Assembly (NCBI GenBank): GCA_035235625.1 | Contig: CP141143.1 | Span: 27,848,592 to 27,912,591, forward strand | Origin: Saururus chinensis | Taxonomy: Eukaryota > Streptophyta > Magnoliopsida > Piperales > Saururaceae | Direction of reading: 5' to 3' | DNA: 64,000 nt | Part shown: positions 1 through 13,000 of the stretch, one piece after another | Numbering within the stretch: the stretch's first letter is position 1 | Layout of the letters: every line of letters starts with the position of its first letter | The notes under the pieces: model-generated | The model's database searches: none | What the model was told of the DNA's origin: nothing | Seen by the model: only the letters and a program-made list of their open reading frames with translations | Position numbers and translations under genes: made by a program

Positions 1-1015
1 TGGAATCGCGGGGTGCGTAGTGCCACCACCCGACGCATGGTGGACATGTGTTGTGCGATTCACAAACACTATAAAATCCGCCATTTTCTTTTTACTATTC
101 ATTTCTACCACGAGTCAAAAACTTCTGACCCTCCGTTCCGAGCCGTTTTACGTCCGATTCGACCCGTTCAAAAGGCATTTCTAACTAAATCCAAGGTGCC
201 GGATGCTGTGACGTAGGGGGTCTTAAACTCTAGTCTATGCTCTGCTCGTATACTTAATGTTTTATAGACCATTTTTAATCAGCCATACTTCTTTGCTTAT
301 GCTTTCAGAAGAAATGCTCTACATATATCAAGTTTTATTTAATCGGAATTATGATACAATATGTGTATTTTTTGGATAGTTTTAGGGTTATACCTAGAAC
401 TATATTTTCTCTCTGGATACCTACCGAGGAAATTATAAGTATTTGGCATGTGCACACATGTATGGAGTGTCATGGGAAAACTCTTGCCTTCTGAGCTTCA
501 TGATGCCCCATGAGCATCGGAGGAACGCTGTTCGGTATCACAGCTTTGAATTTATCGTCATTGGATGAACCAGTGTTTTTATTGAATTATTTCTGAATCT
601 GTTTATGTAATAAGTTCTCTTTAGCAAAAATAATTATTATTGTCTTTTATTTAGCATTAAATTAGATTTTAATTCTACCTACTGAGTATAAAAATACTCA
701 CCCACCCCCAGACTCTACAGGTAGTAAAATTAACCCGGAGGTGTCAACCGAGGAATTGTCTACTTAGTTTTAATTTTTATCAATCTCTGTAATATTATGA
801 CTTTTAAAAAAGGCTTGTTAAGCCTATATTTTGTAATATAACTGCGCTACATACAGTGTATTTTGGACTAGGCTCTAAATTACTATTATGTCATATGTAA
901 TATCTTGGTTGTGCATCAACTCTGAAGTATTATAAATTATTATGTTTTATGCATTGTTATTTTTCTTTGGTCTGTAAGGTCGGCCGTCACGTTCGGTTTC
1001 ACGTGCGATGTAACA
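1..1015 (+). mobile_element. Ty3/gypsy-type LTR remnant, truncated by the window start
   Basis: AT-rich non-coding sequence ending in GATGTAACA, the kind of 3' terminus seen in the other gypsy LTRs here (for example GGGCGTTACA at 51044-51053). At 683-700 it carries a 7-bp stem hairpin, TGAGTAT-AAAA-ATACTCA, followed by CCACCCC. This block recurs near the 3' end of other LTRs in the window. The left part is outside the window, so element length, internal region and target duplication cannot be judged. The orientation is inferred from the hairpin and terminus only. An open frame at 13-216 is not convincing as a gene. Confidence 0.5.
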
Positions 1016-2285
1016 TGTGCTGAGAGGGATACTAATTATGCATATTATGGCATATATTATGTTTTTGATGGTCACCACAAAAATTATGTCTATAAAACAT
1101 GAGTGTGTAATGAGTCTTAAAATCTAATTAGTGGTTGTTGTCGTTGAGTTAGATTTGGAACTAAAAGACTTAAAAAATAGGAGCAAACATATTCTTATGC
1201 TCATGACAAAAGACTAAAGAATGTTAAATTTTTTTGAAGCTTACTCAGATCACATTCGCATATAAAAATCACTTAGTGAAGTTTCAAAATTTATTCTAGG
1301 GGTTTCAGGAGGTTTTAGGATAAAAAGGGAAAAAATATAAATAGATAGAATGATTGATTGGCATATGATTTTGCCCTTTGTAAAATGAAGCCAAGAGTTA
1401 TTGATCGATTTCCTTCATTAATTGATCAATCGCTTGAAGTATCGTGCACAAAATAAATAGTGAACGATCGATCACGGTTTGGAATGAGCAATCACTTCAA
1501 TGACTAGCCACCCAAATTAAGCGATTCCGAATTAAATTTCTTTCCATGTTGAAGCCAAATACCTAAATTGGTTTGGAGAGCTATATAAGGGATAAAAAAT
1601 CATGAATTTTGAGAGAAGAAAACCTAGAGGAGATTATAGAATAAGGGTTTATACCTTTTGCATATTGTTTTCTAAAGAGGATTCACATGAAGCTTTGAGT
1701 TGAAGATCAAAGGTGAATTCATGAAGCTTTTCCACATCGAAAAAGAATTTCACATAGAAGTTTCAAAGAGGAGTTGTAGTATATCTTCGATGGGAGATTG
1801 AATATTTCTAAGGAAGCCAAAGTAAAAAACAACAAGAGGAGTTTGTTGAAGGCTAGAAGAAAAACAAAGACAAAGTAAGGAGGAATAAGAAGTTTTAAGT
1901 GTTTGAGGGAGAATACTTGAAGACCAACAACAAGAAAGATGTGTAGAGATCTCCACAAAAGGAGTTTGTGTTAGTGTTAAAATAAAGGTTAGTGGTTTGT
2001 TTGTGTCAAGGTAATTGTCTTGCTTGCTAGTGGTGCATTGATTTGGTTCTTCCGAGTCTGGGTTTTCCCTGTTAAATTATTGTGTGTTCATGTGTGAATT
2101 GAATTCTTGTGGTTTAATTGATTGATACATCGTCAGTGCGCTTTGAGAGAATGTTTACTTGTTTCCACTATATAAAAAGTTATGCGTAATGAGGCTATAT
2201 CTCATAGTCTTTATCTTTGTTAGATAATTGGAATATGGACAATGTGGTAATCCACTAATTTGAGTAAATAGATATTAAAATCACA
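1016..2285 (+). mobile_element. Copia-type LTR (family A), plus orientation, copy 1
   Basis: It matches by eye the LTR at 37015-38269 over most of its length: shared GAGTTAGATTTG block, the 'CACATTCGCATATAAAAATCACT' type block (1252-1274), the GATCGATC-like palindromes around 1399-1475, and the region that ends TTAAAATCACA at 2285. The 5' edge is decayed: the canonical start TGTAAGAACATATGAG is not recognisable, so the left boundary is approximate. A gag remnant follows on the same strand, so this was a 5' LTR. Confidence 0.65.
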
Positions 2286-3660
2286 ATTGATAGCTGAGAA
2301 TTAATTAATAAAAATTTGATTTTGATCTATGATATCAATTTGATTTGGCATGATAGTGCTTTATAATCTTGCTTAATCTTCAACAGTTTTATTTCTTGTG
2401 CTAAGGGTTGAATTTTGAATTAGTCTTAATTTGCTTATTTTTCTCTTAGAAATACTTGATTAGACTTGTTAATTTGTGTGCCTTAGATTGTTAGTTGCAT
2501 AAAGTGTGGTGCTTGGGTTATTTTTTTATTGGGTTTAAATAATTAGCTGGTTTGACTAATTCAATGAATGAACATGGGGACTTAGGAAATCCAATGAATA
2601 GACCTCCCTTGTTTGATGACCAAAATTTCTCATATTGAAAAAATATGATGAGAGCATTTATACAAATGCTTGATAGGAATGCTTGGAAAGTAGTTGTTAA
2701 AGGCAGGAATCCTCCAATGACCAAAGATGAAGAAGAGAATTCTATGCTAAATGACAAAACTGAATGGGATGATAATGAGATTAAACTTGCAAAATAAAAT
2801 AGTAAAGCCTTTAGTGCATTATTCAATGTTGTAGAAAAATTACAACAAAAGTTGATCTCTAATCATATATCTACTAAGTTTGCATGGGAAAAATTGGTAA
2901 AGTATAATGAGGGCACTAAAGCTGTAAAGGTATCTAGGCTATAAATGTTAATACTAGAATTTGAGAACATGATCACGAGTGAAGAAGAGTCGATTTTTAA
3001 ATACTATGTTAAAATTTAAGACACAGTAAACACATGATCAACTAGGAGATCCTATACCTAACTACCTTGTTGTGAAGAAGCTATTAAGGTCCTTGTCCTC
3101 TAAATTCAAAATTAAGATGACTGATATTAATAAATCTAAAAAGATTAGCACCTTAGACATTGAGGAGTTGGTTGGGAACTTTAGAACCTTTGTGATGCAA
3201 GAAGAGTCCTATGAGAACAAAAGAGAGTTGTTTAAAAAGTCCAGGGGAAAAAAGAATGCCCTAAAAGCATCTAAAAGAACTTCCAAGAAAAACAGTGTTA
3301 AACACCTTAGAAGAATTTAAAGAGTTTGAAGATGATGAGAAACTAATGCTTTTATTAGCTAAGAACTTCATGAAAACTTAGAACTTAAGATTTGGCAATA
3401 AGGGACTAAATTTCTGAGAAGAAACAAGGAGCGAAAGGAGATGAGAGAAAAACTAAATAAGACAAGAAGAATTTGAAATGCTTTAAATGTGGTAAGTTAG
3501 GTCACTTTCCTGCTGATTGCCCTAACAAATTCTTCTGATGATAAGCTTAACTAATCAAAGGGGTTTTATTATAAGAAAAATGGAAAGGTGCTTCAAGCAA
3601 CTTACTATGATGAGAGTTCTTCTTCTTAAGAAGAATTGTGCAACTATACATCTTGATGGT
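2286..3660 (+). pseudogene. Decayed Ty1/copia gag (SIRE-like, UBN2 and zinc-knuckle) remnant
   Basis: Downstream of the family A LTR the plus strand holds pieces of a copia Gag broken by stops and frameshifts. The best piece is 3072-3320, whose reading LSSKFKIK...LDIEELVGNF resembles the helical UBN2-type Gag of plant copia elements. Further on, 3475-3525 reads KCFKCGKLGHFPADCPNK, a CCHC zinc knuckle (CX2CX4HX4C) that would bind genomic RNA. A serine-rich stretch follows at 3605-3632. No start-to-stop frame survives, so no functional product is expected. The remnant stops where the minus-strand element begins at about 3674. Confidence 0.75.
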
Positions 3661-3673
3661 TTGTTGGATTATG

Positions 3674-4731
3674 TGTGTGGCATAAACAAACCGAGAAAAT
3701 AAAATGCCTCTAACTCAAAATTAAGTTATAAGACTTAGTTTTCCCTTATAAGCAAAATAAAACTAGAATTTATTCAAATCAACATTCCTAATTCCAATGC
3801 ATTCTACCTATAAATTTGTAACCATATCAGCAACCAAAACACACAAGAATTTTAACATGGAAACCCAACTACGAAAAAACCACGGGATACTCTGTCCAGA
3901 TCAACTATGCACTATTAAGATTACAAAATTACTGATTACATACACAAAAGACTCATTCTTTTTCTTTAAACTGGCTAGATCTTCACACCATTCTTCAATT
4001 CTAAATTAACTATGCTTTGGTTTTTTATCATCTATAGCTTGATCTTCTTCTCCTTTGTTCTCTCTTGATCAACATAGATCTTTCATCTCCCACTTGGAAT
4101 AAATATTCCATTTACTTGATCTTTTCATCAACAAGCTTTAGCAAACTCATAGTTTTTTGTGCTCAAATATCACATCTAATCACTCTTTTTGATTTATGGT
4201 AGAGATTCTCACAATTTATAAGAAAATTCTCTCAAAACTTCATTAAAAAAATTCACGCTAGCTCTCAAAGTTTTCTAGGTCTTCTCTCTTCCTCCATCAC
4301 TTTCCATTCCAAAAGGAAAAGGTTGCTAAGTTAGAATGGTAACCTAATTGGAAAATCTTAAATTTGGCAACTTGCTGCTCTAATGATTGATCATTTTCAT
4401 AGGGCAATTGATCGCTTCCTGTATTTTTCCTCACGACTCTTCAAATGATAGATAACTTCTTCAAGTTGATCGATCGTTAACTCTCGACTTCATTTTATGC
4501 ATAATGATTTCATGTACCAATTTTTACTTTTTACTTTTTAAATATCCAAACTGTAAATAGACTCAAAAGTACACATTTCATGACATTGTTTTGATAACAA
4601 GAATAAGCTAATACAATACATTTCATGACATTATTTTGATTACAATAATAAGCCAATACAATACATTTCATGACATTATTTTGATCACAATGATAAGCCA
4701 ATACAATACATTTCATGACATTGTTCTTACA
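3674..4731 (-). mobile_element. 3' LTR of the minus-strand copia element (family B)
   Basis: This pairs with 8817-10081 as a direct repeat. Both copies contain in the same order the ATGCC.. block (3702 and 8849), the 'GGGA(C/T)A(C/T)TCTGTCCA' type block, the TTGATCAAC..AGATCTTTCAT block and the GATCGATC-like palindromes. On the minus strand it starts TGTAAGAACA at 4731, directly after a polypurine tract AAAAGGGGAGAT (4732-4743). At 4573-4707 there are three tandem 45-bp units that the other LTR holds only once. The left boundary is set by comparison with the other LTR. Flanking 5-bp duplications do not match, so the ends may be rearranged. Confidence 0.75.
4573..4731 (-). repeat. 45-bp tandem repeat, three full copies plus a partial one
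   Basis: Units start at 4573, 4618 and 4663 with ACATTTCATGACAT, and a partial unit at 4708 runs into the LTR terminus. Since 45 is divisible by three, the array leaves an open minus-strand frame of repeated 15-residue units (4531-4764). That is a by-product of the repeat, not a gene. The partner LTR (8817-10081) has one unit here. Confidence 0.85.
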
Positions 4732-4743
4732 ATCTCCCCTTTT

Positions 4744-7700
4744 GACTATTTTGTGCCAAAACACTACAACCCATTATCTAAAAAATAAAAATTACAACTC
4801 TATAGCGCATCATCAGATTTAGATAGATTGTCCAACAAATACTCTCCCTCTTAATCTATAACACTCTATCCTATTTTGGTGTGGTCTTCAACCTGTAATC
4901 AACCTGTACATGACAAACTAGAACATACCTATATAATACTATTCCTATAAACAATTAAATACAACATTTAAATGCTTAAGTAAATATGCTTAGAATTGAA
5001 GAGTGGGAAGAAGAAGATGTACACTATGCTTAACATTGGTCAAACCAACAAAATGGGCTTAGGTTTTAGGAATTGGTTGACTACCCTCTTAGCAAAACCT
5101 ACTATCATAGTGAAGGAAAAAGAGGGTGATAAAAACCCTACAAACTAAATCACACGAAACTAAACTTAAAAATTGAAAAATAGTTTTTGTTGTTTTGAGT
5201 GTCCCAAAAGATTTTATATCAAAATTAGGACAACAATCTCTTATGAAATCACTCTAGGCAAGCAAGTTTAATTGCGTTTCAAAGGTGAATGAACCTCTTG
5301 AAATCCAATGGTTTTGTAAAAATGTTAGCTAATTGAAACTATATTGAAATATGTTCTAAGTTAACAATTTGATCCTAAATCAAATCTCGAATAAAATGAT
5401 GTCTAATATTAATATGTTTTGTACGAGAGTGTTGTATAGAATTTTAAGAAATTTTAATTGAACTTAGATTATCACAATATAAATTCATTTTGCCCTAACG
5501 TATTTCATAATCAAATAACATCCTTTTCATTCATATTAAATGAGTACAACTACTACCAGTAGCTATATATTCAGCTTCAATAGTTGATAATGAAACACAA
5601 TTTTATTTTTTACTATGTCAAAAAAATAAGTAGTTTCCTACATAAAAATATCATCTCGAGGTGTTTTTTCTATCATCTACATTCTCTGTCTAATCAACAT
5701 CTGAATACCTTACTAGTTTAGAAGTAGTTGCAAATAGAAACCATATACCATATCCTGTAGATCCACTTACATATTTTACTGTTCTATTAACAACAATCAT
5801 GTAGGATTCTTTAGGATCGGCTTGATATCTAGCACATACTCCTATACTTAAGTAAATATCTAGGCAATTAGCAATTAAATACAAAAGATAACAATTTGCT
5901 TTTATATAAGGTTTGTTCAACAGATTTACCTAAATCATCTTTACATAACTTGAAAAAAAGAGACATAGGTGTTTGACATAGACTTTTTCTTGTGTAACCC
6001 TAGTTTGTCAAATATTGTGTCAGTCTATCATATCATTATTTTAGAGCTTGTTTCAATCCATACATAGCTTTCTTTAATTTATACACATAATCAGGATGAT
6101 GAGGGTCAATAAAAAACCCTTATGTTGTTTGACATAGACTTCTTCTTTCAAGTTTCCATTCGGAAAACCACTCTTGACATCCATCTGATATACTTTAAAT
6201 TTTAAATGACAAGCCATAAATAGAAGTAACCTAATAGATTCAAGTCTAGAACCAGGAGCAAACGTTTTATCAAAATCAATACCTTCTACCAAAGTGTTGC
6301 CTTGAGCAACTAATATTGCTTTATTTTTTACCACATTGCATTGTTTATCTATTTTGTTCTTGTACATCCACTTTATACCTATGCCATTATATTACTTAGG
6401 TTAAGGGGAAAAAAACAATATGTCATTCGTAGTAAATTGTCCTAGTTCATCTTGCATTACATTTATCCAATTCTTCATCATGAAGAGCTTGATTCATTTT
6501 CTTTGGTTCAATAAGAGATACATGACAATAAAAATTTATTTGTTCTTCTAATTGATGTCTTGTTTTCACTCCATTGATGTCACTAATCACATTGGTTTCA
6601 AGATGGTCTTTTTGAACTCAGTTACGTAGTTTACCAGTTTGAGCACGTGGTTCATGCTTTTCTTCTTGAACTTCACTCTTATATATATAATCATCATGAA
6701 CTTCCACTTGTTCTTATTCTTTATCATCTGCATCACTAAACACAATAGCTAAATCATTAAAGTCAGAGCAATCTATAACTTCTTGGTTTCCTTTCCCATG
6801 TTGAATGTTTTGATTTTCAAATAATTATCCATCATTCACAACAACATTAAAAGACTCCATGATAGCTTGAGTTCTTTTATTAAAAACCTTATATGCCCTA
6901 CTTGTTAAAGAATATCAAAAGAAAATTTCATTATCATACTTACTATCAAATTTTCTTAAGGCTTCCCTATTTCTTAAGACATGACAAGGACTTCAAAATA
7001 CTCTAAAGTGTTTAATAGTGAGTTTTTACCTCTCCACAACTCATAAGGGGCTTGGACTATACCAGGTCTTAAATAGACTCTACTGAGGGTGTAAGTTGTA
7101 GTGTTTATACTTTCTACTCAAAAATGTTTAGCCAAATTCTTCTCATTCAGCATAACCATAGCTATTTCCTGAATAGTCTTGTTCCTCCTTTCAACTATTC
7201 TAATTTGTTGAGTAGTTTTAGGGGCTGAAAAGTAATAATGAATTTCATGTTTACCACAAAACTTTTTAAACCTAAAGTTAGTGAATTCAACACTTCTATC
7301 ACTTATAATGTGTTGAATTTTCATACCACTTATGTTTTGAATGGTTCAAAAGCATCAAACTTTTCTCTAAAAAGATCTACCCAAGTAAATCTTAATAGGA
7401 CATTCACCTTCACCGAGATGTACTTTTTACTACCTATTGCATCGGTCTCATAAGGTTCATGTGTATCAATTCTAATAGTCTCTCAGCTCTCACATATTTT
7501 GACTTTTTATGATGGGACTTTAATTGTTTACCATTTTGACAAGCACCACACACAAAGTTTTCAAGATTTGACCATTTGTTTTGTTAATTTTGTCAAATAT
7601 CTAAAATTTCATGTCTAAATCTTTGATGCCACAAGTAAGTATTATCAAGCAAGGACAATTTTGTAAAATAAATAGGATCAAGTAAATAAAAATTATTATG

Positions 7701-8816
7701 TGCTCTTAAACTTTTAACTGTCATTTCATATTTGTCAATGATATAACAAGCCTTCTTTGTAAATTTAATAACAAAATTAGAGTAAAAAAATTGACTAGTG
7801 CTCAAAAGATTAGCTTTTAAACCACTAATATATGAAGCATTATCAAAGGGCAATTTAGAAACTGTAAAAGTGCCTATCCCATCTATTTTATTGGTGCTAC
7901 CATCTCCAAACATAACTTTTTCATCATACTTCTTTACTAAGTTAGTAAACCTAAATTTCTCATTGGTCATGTGCTTTGAACATTCACTATTTAGGTACCG
8001 CAGGTTAGAGTATTGACTTTTTATAATGATGTGCACTACAAGACATTTTGCATCCTCTTTCTTTAACCAAATTGTCTTAGTTACTACAAATACTTTAATT
8101 TCACATAGAATTTTATCAAGTTTAGCAATCTCAAGTTTTTTTGCATTCACCTTTTGTTCATTCTTTTGATAACCATTAAGCTTCTTCCTATCCATATGAT
8201 TTGTCTAAGAAATTCAATTTTAACATTTTCTCTCACAAATTGTTGTTTCCTCATTGATCTTGTTTGGCTCAATTTTAATTAATAGATCCTTCTTAATAAA
8301 TAATTCAAACCAAAAGTTCATAATTTAAAGTACTAGCACCATTATATTTCAAATTTTTACTCTTAACAAATTTAGTGATTTATATGGAATTTGAATTCTT
8401 TTAGCCCACATACTATAAACCACTTTTGTCACATCCAAATTGAGCACATGAGATAATTTTATCAAGTTTTTTTTTACCTTTGACAAATTCTTTTAATTTT
8501 AAATTTAAAGTTTTCAATTTTTCTTGCAACAATTTAATTTTCTCAAACAACTCAATATTTTTGATCTCACATAAGGATTTATTATGTATAAGTTGCAAAT
8601 TTTCATGTTCAATAACACAAAATTTCTCTATGCATCTTTAACTCATAAAAAATATGATTATTCGTACAACAACAAAATTTGAAACATATAGAGATAAGCT
8701 CGGCATATTTTTGAATTCCATGATAATGAAAATCAAAATTAAGCTTCAATCAAAAGGAAAACTCTCATAATTATTCAAAATAATCTTAGCTATCACTTGT
8801 TAGTTTTTGAACTTTT
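4744..8816 (-). pseudogene. Ty1/copia polyprotein (gag-int-RT-RNase H), decayed
   Basis: Domains appear on the minus strand in the copia order, reading from high to low coordinates. A lysine-rich coiled-coil Gag-end segment lies at 8413-8598 (ends GCDKSGL). A GAG-pre-integrase and protease-spacer region lies at 7593-8016 (HMTNEKFRF, later LWHQRFRHEIL). Part of the integrase core is at 7118-7324 (IISDRSVEFTN, then KTTQQIRIVERRNKTIQE). Reverse transcriptase lies at 6074-6367 (FDKTFAPGSRLESIRLLL, then YQMDVKSGFPNG). The RT end/RNase H start lies at 5690-5920 (ARYQADPKESYM...VKYVSGSTGYGIWF). The pieces sit in different frames, broken by stops, and conserved residues are changed, for example SGFPNG where copia normally has SAFLNG. 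Integrase before RT establishes copia. It was once able to copy itself and is now dead. Confidence 0.9.
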
Positions 8817-10081
8817 TGCGTCGCATAGAGAAATTGAAAAAATGAAATGCCTATAACTCGCAATTAAGTTACAAAATTTATCTTCCCCCTTTAAACAAAA
8901 TAAACACAAATTTTATTCAACTTAACGTGCCTAATTTCAATGTGTTCTAACGAGATTTTTGTAATCAAATCAGTAAACTAAATACATAATAATTTTTATG
9001 TAGAAAACCAAATAGGGGAAAACTATGGGACATTCTGTCCAAATTAACTATGCACTTTGTTAACCTGAGATTACAAAATTACCAATTACATAGACAAAAG
9101 ACTTTTTTTTTCAAACAGTTGGTTCTCCACACCACTTTTGAATTCTAAATCAACCACTCCTTCGTTGTTAATAGACCATACCTTGATCTTCTACACCTTT
9201 GTGCTATTTTGATCAACTTAGATCTTTCATTTCCACTTTGGAATAAATCTTCTATTCACTTGATCTTTTCAGCAACAAATATTAGCAAACACCATATATC
9301 ACATGTGTTTTTGTGCACTAATATCACTTCTAATTGCTCATTATGATTTGTAGTTGAGATTTTCTCAATCTTGAAGATAACTCTCTCAAAACTTCATTAG
9401 AGCAATTCCACACAAGCTCTCTAGGATTTCTAGGTCTTCTTTCTTCCTCCATCACATTCCAATCCCCTATTATAGACTCCTAATCCCTAAAAGGAATAAG
9501 ACTCAAATTTGGAATTCAACTCAAATCGAAAAATCTTTAATTTTGTAACATGCTACTCTAGCGATCGATCATCTTCACAAAGAGATCGATTGCTCCCTTT
9601 ATTTTTCCTCATGTCTCTGCAATCAATCGATCATTTTACCAAGCCAATTGATTGCTAACTCTCAGATTTGTTTTCAATAGAGCAATTTCAGGTTCCGATC
9701 GATCCTTTCACTGAAGCGATTGATTGTTTCATTGAAGCGATCGATCGATCATTCGATTTTCATAGATTTTGCTATAGTTCATGAGTAACTGATTATTCTT
9801 TTTTGGTGATTGATCATTCTAAAAGAATTTGTAATTTTTTTAATATTTAAATATCCAATCTTCACCATTCTTAAACCTAAGACTTCTTTTACCCTAAAGT
9901 ATGCGAATGTGATGTGTGTACAAACTTTTATCTAACAAAAACATGGATTTGGGTCATCCTTTCATTCCACCTTCAGAAATCAACCTTTAGATTGTAACCG
10001 GGCTAAAAATACACATTAATGACACTATTTTTATCATGACAATAAGTCAATATGAGACATAAGGACACTTACGTTCTTACA
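8817..10081 (-). mobile_element. 5' LTR of the minus-strand copia element (family B)
   Basis: This is the upstream partner of 3674-4731. It begins on the minus strand with TGTAAGAACG (10081) and ends ..GCGACGCA (8817). It has the richest set of GATCGATC-like palindromes in the window (9553-9762). It is about 200 bp longer than its partner, mainly from extra palindrome-bearing sequence around 9680-9800. By eye the two LTRs have diverged strongly, so the insertion is old. Confidence 0.75.
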
Positions 10082-11085
10082 AAATACAAGCCAAAATTTA
10101 GAATTTTGACATTTAAGTAAACGTGATTGATTCAATTTTAATTACTAGATTCTGCTATAGTTCAGATTGATTACAAATTTTAACCCAAGATAGATTGCAG
10201 TCAATAGAACAAACTTTATAACAAGACCTATAGTCAATTTTGATAAGAAACATCCAATTTTGAACAATCCCCAATTCATGCAAAAATGTTGAAACCACAC
10301 TTGATTTTTCATGAAATCTTGAAATTTAAAAGATCAAATCACATAAAATTTTAGACAAAGGTTGATCTAGCTATTTATAACAATTCTATTAGTTCAAATC
10401 ACGTTGAAAACAATGGAAAAACTAATAAAAATTAAACTTTTAGGTTATGTACTCGCCTTGGCCGAAATGAAAAGCGTGAATTTAACGAGAGAATCTTGTC
10501 GTTTTGCACCAAAAACCACTCAAATCGCCTTTATTCTCTCTCACAAACACTTGTAGGAGTTTCAAGAGAAAAGGAGTTGAAATGAAATGTTGTCAAATTT
10601 AAAACCAAGCTCTCATTTGAAGTTTCAAATTTGCATAAGACTTAAAAATATTAAAGTTCATTACATGTAATTTTCTTTTCTTTTTTAATTCTAAATAGAA
10701 ATCTAGTCAAAAATCCTCTAATGTGATTACCTAGACTCCACTAAAGTCCAAACACCTAAGTCAACTTATGTTTCATAATTCTCTCTTGAGGTTCATACAT
10801 AAAAGTGACTTGAGTCTCAATATATGTGCAAGTTTTAGAAATGAGAGAATTGCAACATCTAAGCAAAATCAAATCAAATTGATCTTCACTCTTCTTGGTG
10901 TATCATTCTCTTTATTAAGGTTAACTTGACCACTAATTATGTTACTTATCAACTTAAAAGAAAATTAATCTCAATATCTCTCATAAGCTAAACTTATCAA
11001 AAACTAAAACAAAGCCAATTGCAAACTCAATCAAAAGCTACACTAATTTTTTGTGCATTTTTTGTCATATTCTATTTTTATTTTT
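10082..11085 (-). mobile_element. Internal fragment of a family A-type copia element, minus strand
   Basis: Its reverse complement follows the plus-strand sequence at about 39530-41230. Shared landmarks include the GAGAGAATAAAGGCGATTTG block (10528-10547 here, 40950-40970 there), the TATAG(A/G)ATTGTTA(T/G)AAATAG block, and 'GACTTATGT(G/T)TTTGGA' near 10750. This is the spacer between pol and the 3' LTR. The family B element sits directly against it at 10081/10082. No coding capacity was seen. Confidence 0.6.
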
Positions 11086-13000
11086 ATTTTCAGTTTGGAA
11101 CTTGTGAATTAATGACAGCACAAAGAAAATGCCAACTAGCTCAAATGTAGTACAAGTTGTGTGAGCTTAATTTCATGCAATCAACTAGAGGAATGACAAC
11201 TGGTTCAACCAGCAAACAACATTGAACTAGTGGCAGAAGCCCATGTTTCAATAACCGTTGGGTTATCCAACCTTGTGATCCAGATGGCCGGGGTCCAATA
11301 TTGATTGACTACATTTGAAAATATGTGATATTTAAGGAAACTAATTTCATTAACCTTTTTACTTTATCCAATAATTAATATTAAATATGATAATTAATAC
11401 AAGATTTTTTTGTCAAAGTCACACAATTAATGTAGGATGAATGGAATAAAAGATAACTGTTCGTCATAAATGACTTTCAACACATTCAGTACATGGCTCA
11501 TTCCTTTGGTAAAATTGCATGATTTTGCCCTGTTTGCCCATTTTAGGAAAAAGCTCCGGTCAAAATTAAATCTTAACAGGCCTCTTGAAGAAGTTGGCAT
11601 CCTCCCTACATAAAGAAAGATGATTATTCAACGGGTTTGGGGAGCCACCAAAATTGGGATGAAAAATCTTTAATGGGGGAATATGTTAGTTAGCAATATA
11701 GATTCCATTTCAAATGGATGTGGTCACTAGTCATTAATATGCAGTTTGTTATGCACTTAGTTTATTTTTAATTAACTTTTACTGAAGCAAAAGTATGTTT
11801 TATCTATTAAATCAATGATGCACACGCTAGTACACATTAGAAGCAATGCTACAACACTAATGCTAATGTACACTAGCATAAACACTATCAATCTCAAATA
11901 TAAAAAATTCACATACATTCCTTACGCTTTGCTCGTTACCATAGGGGAGCATGAAAAACTTTTCCTACTAAAACAGCTGAAATTTCAATTCCTATTTGTA
12001 AGATGCAAATTGAGTCAATGTCCCGATAGAGCTACACTACTACACTTGCATATTGAGTGCTGATATTGTTTTGATACACAAATAAGTTCACTGCAGAACA
12101 CAAAATTTGAACTTTCATGCATTATTTTCCAGTTTTGGCCACAAGCACAAGCTCGATCTTTCATTGCTAGTATCAGCCTCATCCTTCATGGGTTTTGACT
12201 TCAATTTTTTTTTTTGCCTATTGGACAACATACGGAATTAGATTTTGGTGTGTTATATAAAACATTACCATGAAGTTCAATAAATTCAAAATTTATAAGA
12301 CTTCCAACAACCTTACTCAAACATTTTATTAATGTTTATTTTCTGGTGAGAATCAAGAATCACACCAAATATATTACACATGACATTTCTTTATCAAGAT
12401 AAAGAATAAATAAACAAAAGTAACACATTTACCTTGCAAATTATCAAGGATGTAAAATTAGCAAACCTACTTTTCCCTCTGGTACACTGCTCAATTTACA
12501 TACAAATTTGCTCAATCTACCATCCAAAAATTCTTCAGTCCTTGCGAACCAAATTGGCAAATCCAACACATACTTGTCTCCTTTTGCAAGTGGACTTCAT
12601 TGCGTCTTCTATCCAATTTTTACATATTCCAAAAATTCTTACTTCTGTCTGCATTTCTTGTGTCCCTCAGTATATGCCTTCTATGTGGGATCATCTTAAA
12701 ACCACAATTCGGTTGTTCAGCCCAACATCCTTTAAAAAAAAGCGGGACCTTGGTGAGTTGTCCAGCATGCCAGCTTAATGGATAGAGGTTGAGAACATCA
12801 TGTTCCAATAAAAAATTCTACAACAGCAGCTCATGAGTCATCTATGAGTCAAATACGACTGAATCTTGCACCTTGAATTCAAGGCCCGACAGAATCTTGC
12901 ACTTGAATTCATGGTCCATGTCTCTCCTGGACGTTGATATGTTTCTTGGACTCGAATAGTTTGGCAGGGTTAATAGGACTGTATATTGTACAGAGGCAGC
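11086..13000. other. Region downstream of the polymerase gene, no gene seen
   Basis: AT-rich sequence. Short open frames at 11815-12063 and 12434-12778 show no family resemblance, no repeats and no splice-consistent continuation. The part next to 13000 must hold the polymerase 3' UTR on the minus strand. I could not fix a polyadenylation site; one minus-strand AATAAA lies near 12324. Confidence 0.5.

Noticed and set aside
4531-4764. Open frame with repeated 15-residue units
   Set aside because: It is the translation of the 45-bp LTR tandem repeat and starts in the polypurine-tract region.
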